In this document: in pieces, positions 22,701 through 32,164 of the stretch
Layout: each line of letters begins with the position of its first letter
How positions within the stretch are numbered: position 1 is the stretch's first letter
Origin: Tetramitus jugosus
Lineage: Eukaryota; Heterolobosea; Eutetramitea; Acrasida; Vahlkampfiidae
Direction: 5' to 3'
Assembly (NCBI GenBank): GCA_937625935.1
Contig: OW569394.1
Coordinates: 186,001 to 250,000 of the forward strand
Length of the DNA stretch: 64,000 nt
Program-made: the position numbers and the translations under genes
Notes under the pieces: model-generated
What the model was told of the DNA's origin: nothing
Database searches by the model: none
The model's input: only the letters and a program-made list of their open reading frames with translations

Positions 22701-25039
22701 TGTCTGAGATTGGTCCGTTGTATAGGAAGAATTTTAATGTGGTCGAAAATTTGAGTGACAACGTCCTTAAAAACATTGTTAGGGGGACAGTGTTACAAAT
22801 CTTGGAAACAGATTCCTTTTCCGCTGCAATTTATAGAGATGATGTTAGTTCTATTGTGAATCAAGTGATACAAGTGGAAGGAAACGTCAATGGCTTGCAT
22901 ACCTCAGTGTCTCTCCCTTTCTCTTTTACTGCTGCCAGCCAATCAGCAACATTCCAAGAAAACAGCACAGATGATGTTGGTGTAAAAGTCCTTCTTGGTC
23001 CATCTCCGTATCAAGACTTTATGTCAAGCCAAAATATCACCTCTCCCGTGTTGTCACTTACGTTCGAACAGGGAAGTACCAGGCCTGAGGTAAAGGACTT
23101 GACCTATCCCATCATTTTTAGCATTCCAATTCCGTCTCCTGGTTTAGATATGAAGACCTTGAACAGAAATGAATCTCAAAGAGGGTTTAGACCGTTTTGT
23201 AAGTTCTGGGATGAGAAGATTCTAGGATGGAAAACTAACGGTTGCCGAATGATCGATTTTAATGAAACATTCGTAACATGTGCGTGCAATCATACAACCA
23301 ATTTTGCAGCATTTATTGAATTCGCTATCCCTAGTCTCCAATTTCTAGATGCTCAAGATTTCCGTAACATTACTAAGCTGAACAAGGATAACATGGCAAC
23401 TGTTATATTGATGGCTTCTCTTGCATTGGGCTACATTGTGTTGGTCATATTAATGAATATTTATAACTTTGTTAAGTGGAAATTTGCTCTTGCTATGAAG
23501 AAGACTTTGCAGGACGCAAAGAACTCTCGATATACCCATGATGGGAGAACAGAGGAGAAATCAAAAGGAAGATTCAGAGTCATCATCTTCTCCTTTTTGT
23601 CAGAACATCCTTACTTGGCATTCTTCATGGGACCAGAAAACAGCTTTGGGAAAATTCGGAGACTAACTATTATCTATGCCGGTATTTTGGGTATATTTAC
23701 GGGTAATGCAATTACTTTTGGAACAGAAATTGAGAATGGAGTTCAATTCTTGGTCAGTTCAGTTGTGAGTGAAATAATTTCAGCTCCTTTCGTGATGTTC
23801 TTTACAATGCTATTTGTGAGCACAAAAGCACTGCCCTCTTTTAAGAAAGAAGTCAAAGTGGATACCGTAGATACAGCGCCTCCTACATTTGGATATTGTC
23901 AACCAACCAACTATCCAAAAAATTCAAGATTCCACGGAGTCTTTACCCCTGATTCTCTGGATCCAGTTCCAACTGTGTTGCCTCCTCAAAATCGTCGCCT
24001 TTCAAAGCTTCGAAAACAACTTGTGAGAGCTCTGTCGAAAGTTCTTGACTTTGGAGATTCAATAACCAATGCTGTATTGACTCGATCTCGAGCATTCTTG
24101 GATCGGATCACTTGGCAAGGGGCAATCATTATTTGCTTCATTTCGTTGATATATGGAGGCTGTGTTGTTGGTGTAATGTTCCTATTTCAATGGAACTTTG
24201 GAAGCTGGTTCAACGCAGATTATCAATTTGGATTGGGAACTCTGTTTGTAGTTGCCTATTTTGTATTTTTGGAAGTGTCGTACATCCGAATACGATATAG
24301 GAAGTTTGTAAATAGAGATGTATTGCAATGGCGTCCCAAATTGCGTTCATTTGGAATAATGAGTTTAATTGGTCTAAGTTTCTTAGTGTTAGCATGTGGA
24401 CTGATTCCTGTGTTGATTCTAGTGACACCAAGCATTCGACACCCATGGTTCCTCAGAGTGCTCTTTATCGAGCTCGGAATTGTAGTTATTGCTCTCTCTA
24501 CATTTGTATTCATGTTTGTGTTGTCATGGAATTTGACTCACTCAAGTGTCGTGGATGATGAATCACCTCGTCCTAAGTCAACATGGTATGAACTTGACTC
24601 TGTGAGTTCCGAGTTTATTGGGACCAAATCTCAACGAATTATTGATGAACAGAAGAGAGGAACAAATCAGTGCATGTCTGACGACGCGAGCAACACGAAT
24701 GTCAAAAGAAAATCATTCCTCAAGCATCTGAGCGATTGGTGGAATGCTGATTATTGGTTCCCATGGCCATGTCTCATCCTCTGGTACATGTTATTTGCGA
24801 TATATATCTTTGGTTGCTCGTTTGTGTTGGTTCTCTATGGAATTAAGTTTGACCAGCAAACATCAGGGTGGTTGTTGGGTTGCGGCAGTGGAGTTGCACA
24901 AGATATATTTGTCAAACCAGTCATTGAATTCGTAGTGCACAATGTTGTGTACGTTGCCATCCTTGAATGTTTGGCAGGAATGTTCTTGAACAAAAGAGTC
25001 AGATTTGACCACGGACCCAAAGTTACCGAACGAGAATGA
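10727..25039 (+). CDS. Giant RCC1/EGF/REJ/GPS multi-pass receptor, polycystin-1-like
   Basis: Exon 1 (10727-10817) encodes a signal sequence (MRDNGGSIKR, then a hydrophobic run). A phase-1 intron (10818-10946, GTATGT to GCAG) follows, and exon 2 (10947-25039) is one open frame. The product is about 4,727 residues. After one EGF module come six blocks of RCC1 repeats (about 11085-12220, 12481-13600, 13850-14885, 15131-16445, 16690-17915 and 18150-19275). Block 1 has seven WG-type blades. The first five blocks end in an EGF pair and the sixth opens an array of about 14 EGF modules (19288-20763). Next is a REJ-like region (from about 20770; GEIVLDGRYSIDPDN) and a GPS motif (about 23190-23320; CKFWDE, W-K-T-N-G-C, CACNHTTNFA). 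About nine membrane segments follow. Several match polycystin-1: EHPYLAFFMGPENSFGKIRR before TM2, and WPCLILW, LYG and DIFVKP near the end. No PLAT domain or TRP-like channel is seen. Likely a surface adhesion or sensing receptor. The ATG at 10720 is out of frame with exon 2. Confidence 0.85.
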
Positions 25040-25313
25040 GAAGACTGTATTCTTTCACTTCAAGAAAATTTCAACAGAACTATACGAACACACGAAAAAT
25101 ATTGAAATATCAGAAGGAACGAACTACCATGGAAAATTTATTCAAACTGGCGCACCGCAAAGAATGAAGCGGACACACGGGCTTTCGGACAATAGGCTAA
25201 AAAACTATTCTCCTGCCTCTCTGTAATTTTACTCTCTGGTGCACCATAAAACAACTGAAAGAAAAGCTCTCAGATCAAAAACTCTGGACCATTAAAAAAA
25301 AACAAACAACCAA

Positions 25314-27269
25314 ATGGATCAATTATTACCACTTGAGCTCTGGAACCATATTTTTGAGTTTTGTGAGACGACCAATCAAATCTTTCGCCTATGTTCCATG
25401 AGTCAAACCATGTACAACGAAATTTATTGTTCGTGGCGCGAAAAATACGGTAATGATCACCAGTGGTTACTCCCTGTTGTTTCCGTGTTTGTGTTGGACG
25501 AGAGCATGGAAGCTTATTTTTCAAAAAATAACAACAGCAGCGGCGACACGACTACAAAAAGTTCCCCTGTTCGCGAATTGATTGAGCACGAATGGAAATT
25601 TCGGTGTATTTCTCAGTTGACCAACGGAAAGCGATTGTATGAGCGGGAAATTTTCGCAGAGCAAAGAGGGGACTCTGACCCCCTCCTGTCCCATTTTGTC
25701 TCACAATATCCCGCCAATACAACGGTACCCTACTGGGGGAATGGGGTGTCGTCCGCTGCTCAACAACGACACCAGCTACCCCGCAGAGTCAAGCTACAGA
25801 TTCATTATTTCACGCAGTATGCACCCATACACCTCATGCGGCAAACTTTTGATTGGACGTTGGTGATTGTAGCAAAGGGCGAAAAGGCAAGTCAAGCTCG
25901 CTGGCTCACTCAAGTGTATCCTTCGCTGACTGCGAAATCCATTCAGGAACTCAATGTTATCGTGTTGGATTTAAACCGTCGATGCTGTGCGTGTTCAACC
26001 AAAAATCGCAGAAAAAATTCTGTAGCTTCTGCTTCTGCTGCAGCTTCCTCGTCTTCTTCTGCAGCTCCTGTCGCCTCGGATTCTGCTGTAGTAGTGAGCG
26101 GCGGCGGCGACAACAACAACAATCATAGCAACAGTCGTCGCAGAAGACAAAGAAGCTCTAAACAAAGAGTGTTCAAGTCCAAGGCATCTATTGAAAGCTC
26201 AGCTTACTTGTGTCAAGTTCCTCCTAGTCACATTTTTGGTTATTTGGCTGATAAACAACCAATCATCAAGAGTAGCTCCAATGATGAATCATCATCATCA
26301 TCATCATCAACAACCAATAGCAACAACAAAAGTTCTACTGGTGTAGTTGAGTATCATAAGAATCGATGTGAACACTATCACGGCCTTCATGATGTCGATG
26401 CGAATGATGATCATGGTGACATGTCGTTGACAAGGCAACAACAATTGTCATTCATTAGCAGCGATCATTTGATGCAATTGTTGGCGAGTGGTGCACAAAA
26501 ATCACAGTACAACTCGCGACTCTTGCATTTCATGAAGCGCGACAGTGTATTACAAAGAAATCAAAAAATAAGGAGCCATGAAGCAGAAGAAAGTAGATTG
26601 GCGACGAGAGCGATCCGACAAGGTGTTCCCAACGAAGCAATCGCTTTGTTTCTTGAAATTGCTGCTGCAAGTGAAGAAAACACAAAAAATTCAACGTCTA
26701 TCGATGAAGTGTTTAGTATTGTGATGGGAACAGTGCCAAATTTGTTGAAAACAGATTGGTCAACCAATAGCTTGGTGCTCGTGCCTGAATTCTGTTCTCT
26801 ATTTAATCCAGTGTTCTTCATGATGAGATTTGGTTATTATCGGATGAATGTCAATGAGAAATTGGTGTTTGTTGGTGAGTTGTTGAGCAAGATTATATTG
26901 AAACAATCGAATATGCACAATGGACTCATTAAGCTTGAAAAGTGCGAGCTTGTAAAGCAGGAAAATGGTCATTTCAACGGAAATGTCAGAGCTCATTTCC
27001 TCGTGGCTTACTATGACAACTTTTTTTACATTATCAGGTCGTGTGAAGTTGAGTTTCCTTCATCGGAACATTCCATGATATCGGAACAGTATTATGGACT
27101 GCCAACTGTCTCTCATCGCATCATTTCCATGATTGAGGACAAGAAGGGAATTCGAAAGCAAAAAGTACAAGACTTGATCAAGAAAGCTTGGTCCATTTTA
27201 TTCTACTCGACCTGTTTCTGTTTTTGTTTCCAGTCTTCTTACTTGTTGGACAGTTTACCTGATGATTAA
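25314..27269 (+). CDS. F-box-like protein with low-complexity insert
   Basis: This 651-residue protein starts at ATG 25314. Residues 3-45 look like an F-box: LLPLELWNHIFEFCETTNQI, then LCSMSQTMYNEI and WREKYG. That is the usual L-P-x-E-x-x-x-x-I-F pattern with the cysteine-containing second helix. F-box proteins bring substrates to SCF-type ubiquitin ligases through Skp1. Residues about 225-380 are a low-complexity stretch rich in Ser, Asn and His, including a Ser run from TCA repeats near 26286-26310. The C-terminal 250 residues look folded (EFCSLFNPVFFMMRFGYYRMN, then a strand-rich part) but match no family I know and would be the candidate substrate-binding part. The gene starts about 275 bp downstream of the giant receptor. 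The substrate is unknown. Confidence 0.65.
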   Translation: MDQLLPLELWNHIFEFCETTNQIFRLCSMSQTMYNEIYCSWREKYGNDHQWLLPVVSVFVLDESMEAYFSKNNNSSGDTTTKSSPVRELIEHEWKFRCISQLTNGKRLYEREIFAEQRGDSDPLLSHFVSQYPANTTVPYWGNGVSSAAQQRHQLPRRVKLQIHYFTQYAPIHLMRQTFDWTLVIVAKGEKASQARWLTQVYPSLTAKSIQELNVIVLDLNRRCCACSTKNRRKNSVASASAAASSSSSAAPVASDSAVVVSGGGDNNNNHSNSRRRRQRSSKQRVFKSKASIESSAYLCQVPPSHIFGYLADKQPIIKSSSNDESSSSSSSTTNSNNKSSTGVVEYHKNRCEHYHGLHDVDANDDHGDMSLTRQQQLSFISSDHLMQLLASGAQKSQYNSRLLHFMKRDSVLQRNQKIRSHEAEESRLATRAIRQGVPNEAIALFLEIAAASEENTKNSTSIDEVFSIVMGTVPNLLKTDWSTNSLVLVPEFCSLFNPVFFMMRFGYYRMNVNEKLVFVGELLSKIILKQSNMHNGLIKLEKCELVKQENGHFNGNVRAHFLVAYYDNFFYIIRSCEVEFPSSEHSMISEQYYGLPTVSHRIISMIEDKKGIRKQKVQDLIKKAWSILFYSTCFCFCFQSSYLLDSLPDD

Positions 27270-27474
27270 TTTTTTTTGTTCCTTGACAGTTGTAAGTAAT
27301 TGTAAGTCATTGCATGACGAGTGAACCGGTTTTTTGGGTGTCATTGACCAAAATAAACGTTGAGATAATTTTAGTCACCTACTTGAAAAGGCTTCGTTGT
27401 ATGAAACGATCCCATAAATCCAGAACAATCAAAATAGTAAAAAGAAAGCCCAACACAACTTACCTTAGAGCATC

Positions 27475-28620
27475 ATGGTCGAGAAAGAGATCAACGTACC
27501 AATCACTCACTTGTCAGCAAAGAGAGGTGAGAAACGAACACTGTCAACTGTCAAAGACACATCTGTTCCCATTCACATAGTATCATCAGGTTATTGTAAT
27601 GTCCCGTTGGGTGAGCCAGAGTCTGTCTCTGTTTTACCGCCCAAGAAACAAAGAACCAAACTGTTCCCTATTCAAGACAATGAAGAGTATCGAATTGAGA
27701 AGGACCCCGTCACTCAAGAACGTTTCGCAATTGTAATGATTCAAGGAATTCAAAGAAGGGTGCCCATTGACAGGCCTGTTCGAGTGTACGCCGATGGAAT
27801 TTATGACTGTTTCCATTTTGGTCACGCGAGAAGTTTACAACAAGCCAAGAATCTGTTTCCGAACACTTGTCTCGTTGTAGGTGTGTGCGGAGATGCGATT
27901 ACGGTTGAAATGAAGGGACGAACTGTCATGAACGAGCAAGAGCGTGCGGAATGTGTCAGTCATTGTCGTTATGTCGATGAAGTTGTGAGTAATGCTCCTT
28001 GGGTGTGCCAGCCAGACTTTTTGGCACGTCATCAAATTGACTTCGTGTCTCATGGTGAAGATGTGAGTTTGGATGAGGAAGGAGTCGACGTTTACAAAGA
28101 AATCAAGGACATGGGAAAATTCTTGCTCATCAAGAGAACAGAAGGCATTTCGACAACTGACATTATTCTGCGCATTGTCAAGGATTATGACACGTATGTC
28201 AGGAGAAATTTGCGTCGTGGCCACAGCTACAAGGAAATGAACGTTGGATTTGTCAAGGAGAAGAGTATTCAATTGCAAGACACTGTTGGACAAGTAGTGG
28301 ATGACATCAAGAAGTTGGCACATGGAGCTGATGAAGCCGTTCATCATTTCATGGAAGGATTCCAACGGATGAACCCTCGTGGAGGAAAAGTAGAAGCTTC
28401 CTCAGCTCAATCAACATCGTCTCCATCGACACCTCATTCCTTGGCTTACTCACTGGCAAAGAGAGTGAGTGAAAACGGGGACTTTTTCGGCTTTGAAGTT
28501 CCCGATGATGTTTCATCCTTTATCCCGTTGAGTCCCACACCAAGAAGATCCTCACTCTACTTTGAAAGAGAACAATATGACAAAATCTTCAAACAAGGAG
28601 GGGAAAGAGCCGACATTTGA
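27475..28620 (+). CDS. PCYT1: CTP:phosphocholine cytidylyltransferase
   Basis: This 381-residue enzyme transfers CMP from CTP to phosphocholine to make CDP-choline (EC 2.7.7.15), the regulated step of the Kennedy pathway to phosphatidylcholine. The catalytic domain spans residues about 100-235. It has RVYADGIYDCFHFGHAR with the HxGH nucleotide-binding motif, GRTVMNEQERAE, a HGED element, and RTEGISTTDIILRIV, the R-T-x-G-I-S-T-T signature. There is one catalytic domain, which favours the choline enzyme over the ethanolamine enzyme, which has two. Residues about 255-300 form a helical segment (IQLQDTVGQVVDDIKKLAHG) where animal enzymes have the membrane-sensing domain M. The tail is Ser/Pro rich with PRRSSLYF, like the phosphorylated tail of animal enzymes. 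The N-terminal 80 residues are basic and may direct it to the nucleus. Confidence 0.92.
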   Translation: MVEKEINVPITHLSAKRGEKRTLSTVKDTSVPIHIVSSGYCNVPLGEPESVSVLPPKKQRTKLFPIQDNEEYRIEKDPVTQERFAIVMIQGIQRRVPIDRPVRVYADGIYDCFHFGHARSLQQAKNLFPNTCLVVGVCGDAITVEMKGRTVMNEQERAECVSHCRYVDEVVSNAPWVCQPDFLARHQIDFVSHGEDVSLDEEGVDVYKEIKDMGKFLLIKRTEGISTTDIILRIVKDYDTYVRRNLRRGHSYKEMNVGFVKEKSIQLQDTVGQVVDDIKKLAHGADEAVHHFMEGFQRMNPRGGKVEASSAQSTSSPSTPHSLAYSLAKRVSENGDFFGFEVPDDVSSFIPLSPTPRRSSLYFEREQYDKIFKQGGERADI

Positions 28621-28861
28621 ATACAACCACACAATTTGACCTACCGGCGAATTTTTCATTTTCTCCTTCTCCGACAACCATTTTATTTTTATTTCAAATG
28701 TCCGAAAACACTTGTTGAACCACGCACGAAAAAAAATAAAGTCACAACTTGAAGAAAGAACACCTCAAAAAAAAAACGAACAAACGAAAAAAAAAATTTG
28801 AAGAGAACAAAGCGCACACAAGTGTGAATCAACAAAAAAAATACAAAAAACTGTGTGAAAA

Positions 28862-31800
28862 ATGACGGCTGATAAAATAGGAGGCCATCATCATCATCAT
28901 CAAACGAGTAGTAGTAGTAGTCAATTGGATTTGAATGATATGACTGGAGTAGTCGTGGGAACACCACAAAAAGTCTCTAAAAAATCAACTTTATCATCTT
29001 CTGTGAAGAATAGTGGATCAGTGAGAAAACCATATGTGAAGAGAGCTTGTACGAACTGTAAGAAGGCTCATTCAGGTATGTTTTACGCTTGAAAAAAAAA
29101 TTGTTGATTTTTTTTTGATCAAAAGCTAATGTTGTGTTGTTTTTTTGTTTTGATAGCTTGCACGGAAGAAAGACCCTGTAAGCGATGCGTTCAACTGGGG
29201 ATTGCGCACGAATGCGTAGATGCGGAGCGGAAAAAAGCTCCAAAGCGCGCCAAAAAAAAGGAGCTTACAGTGACTCTACCCACCTCCACCTCTGCTGACT
29301 CGATAGCTAACGGCAGCAACAACCATGGAAATGTGGTTGGAGTTGGAGCTCTCATGACACCACATCAACACAACATGGTTACCATGACAGCACAACCACC
29401 AATCCATCATCATCATGCTGCTGCTGCACTCAACCAACAACAACAACAAATGATGATGAGCTATGATACCATGGGAGCTTTTTCCTATCATCCTCATCAT
29501 CCACATGCACATGCCTATCCACAAGCTCCATTCTATGGTGGTGTTCATCCAGCCATGATGACCAACACTACTAACACTCCTACACCATCATCATCATCAT
29601 CATCACAAGCTTATCATCACACGAGTAAGCGAAATAATCAACAAACAAGAAGGAAAAAATTGACATCTTCGTCGTCGTCTTCTGCTGCTTCTGCTGTTCG
29701 TTTTCCTTCTTCTTCATCGACATCAGCCATGATTATTGAAGAAGAAGAGGAAAATGGAGAAAATAATGAAAAAATTTTGCGGCGAATTTCATCATCAGAC
29801 AATGAAGACAATGACGACAATGAACGACTCTATACGAATAATGATGGAGAAGAGGATGATGAAAATGATGATGATGAAGAAGATGAAGAAGAAGGTGGAG
29901 AAGATGAAGAAGAATATGATCATCATAGTAGTAACATGTTTCTCATTCCAACTCAAAGTCAACTACAACAACAACATCAATTGCAGTTTGGTGATCCCAT
30001 GATGATGATGATGACCACAACATCACCAGCACAACAACAACAACAACAACAACAAATGAATAATCAACAACAACGTCACTTTGGAAAGACAAATTCTAGA
30101 TCATCATCATCATCGAAACGAAAACGAATCAATCATCCATCATCATCATCATCTACGTCGTCATCGTCGTTTCCCATGTATTACTACATGAACAATAATG
30201 GACAAATGATACCGACAACAGGAAACGCACAACAACAACAAATGATGATGATGACGAATCATGGTGGTACGAGTGCATTCCATCCTCATCACAATCAACA
30301 GCATCAGCATCAGCAACAACAAGATTTAATGAACGCATTTTATCCATATCAATTATCAGAGTATTATGCACCAGTGATGAACATTCATCCATCGACAACA
30401 TCATCATCAGTGCCATCACACTATTATCCATCACCATCACCTCACAATCAACAACAACAACAATTACAAGCATCGATATCGAATGCTCTGATGCCTTATC
30501 ACTCACCTACTCCTTCTTCTGCTTCTTCTACGACTACTACTACTACTATGTCCTCTAGTGCTTCGGCATCAAATACGGCACCAATAAGAACGAGTGCAGC
30601 ATCAATGATTATGAATGGTAGTGGTGGTAATAGTGGTGGAAATGTTTTCAATTCATCGTCCTCATCATCGGTACCGATTGCACTGCCAGCACCTAGTCGA
30701 AAAAAGAGTTCTAATAATAATGTGAATACTAATAGTCGAACGACTGGTAAAACAACGAGTGGAGGAGGTAGTGGTAGTAGCAGTAGTGAAATGGAAGATC
30801 AAGTACTGGAGAATCAATTTGCTGTTGCTGATGGTGGTAGTGGTGTAGATGAAGATGATGAAATGTCATCAAATGGCAATAACAATAGCAAGCAATCCAT
30901 GTTCTTGCCACCTATATCTCCATCATTGGTTGATTTGTGGGGCAATGAATCAATTGGTGGGGATGATGTTGATATTCGGTCACCCTTGAACTTGTCGCCC
31001 ACGCCAATCGATTCCATCATATTCAATCCATCCTATGACAATAATGATCATGATGATAGCCATCGTGGGGATGAGAGTAGTGGTAGTACGACTACGCTGG
31101 GAAGCAATGGATTAAAGTCACCATCGCCCGAATCGCCAGACGACGGTACGCCGATTGTGGATCTAGTGACACGAAATGCTCACTCCTTGCTGCGCGGCAA
31201 TGCGTCAAAGGAAACAAAGGGTAAGCAAACTGATCGCAGCAGTGACGAAGATGATGATCATGGTATGAACGATGACAATAATCTCAGCAATCCAAACACT
31301 CGGATATCAATGTTTGATATCAGTGGTGGTACGAGTGCCGGTGGTTCTGGTGGAGCTAGTTCTGGTGGCAGTGGTGGTATCAATGCTACTGGAAATTCAA
31401 CTCTCAATACTGCGGTTGATGACTTGAATATCGAAGATCGAAGAAGAGGCGAGTTGGTCAACTTTTTATTGAATGCACTCAATGATCCATCAGCGTCGAC
31501 ACCGACCGCGACGCCACAGCAAGTCAATGATTTGTTGAACTCTGTATTTAATCCGCAGGATGAATCAACGAGTGGTGGTAGCAGTGCAACGGGTTCTACG
31601 GCCATTATGGACGACAATTTGATGCTCTCTTCGTTGAATGATCGATGGAGTAATGAGAACGCACCTGCGACAAATCAAAAGCAAAGACTGAACGGACAGC
31701 AAGTGGATTTGATTCTTAATCTGGTGAAGCATTTCATGAACAGAGAAAACAGTAGAGACAAGCAAATTGATCGCTTGAATCGTGAAGTGAACACTCTGAC

Positions 31801-31894
31801 GCACAGAATGAATCAAATGATGTCCAACTATGAAGAAGTAGCAAAGACACTCACACAAATTTCAAAGAACAGTGGCAACCACAACAAGTCATAA
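28862..31894 (+). CDS. Zn2Cys6 transcription factor, two exons
   Basis: Exon 1 is 28862-29075, a phase-1 intron spans 29076-29156 (81 nt, GTATGT to ATAG), and exon 2 is 29157-31894. The product is 983 residues. Splicing creates a Zn(II)2Cys6 cluster at residues about 62-90: CTNC, then KKAHSAC, TEERPC, KRC and a last Cys after VQLGIAHE, followed by a very basic stretch (KKAPKRAKKK). The spacing is C-x2-C-x6-C-x5-C-x2-C-x8-C. The cluster is split by the intron between its second and third cysteines. This DNA-binding fold is best known from fungi but also occurs in amoebae. The middle of the protein is very low in complexity, with runs of Gln, Ser, His, Asn, Asp/Glu and Gly. The last 80 residues form a heptad-like helix (DLILNLVKHFMNRENSRDKQ and beyond), probably a dimerising coiled coil. 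Target genes are unknown. Confidence 0.85.
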
Positions 31895-32164
31895 CATTTC
31901 AAGAAGCTGTAATGGCTACTATGATTTCTGCTTTTACCAAGACATCAAAGATTTGACGTTGAGCAATCTGTGCCAAAATTCAATATCGTGTTTTATCACG
32001 CATATTGTCACATCTTTGGCACCAGCGTTCTACATTCATATTGGAAACAAGATCTCACATCTAGAGATATACTTGGAGAGATGAGTAGGCTAGATCTTGT
32101 CTTTGTTGGTGCAAAGTCGTCCACTCTCGTACATACGAGAGACTTGTTCGATCAAGAAGGTACA

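Noticed and set aside
23460-23600. PLAT domain between the first two membrane segments of the giant receptor
   Set aside because: Only about 55 residues separate the segments, too few for a PLAT domain of about 110.
29900-30500. CAA and CAT repeats as a possible CRISPR-like or satellite array
   Set aside because: They are triplet runs coding for Gln, His and Ser in the Zn2Cys6 gene, with no spacer structure.
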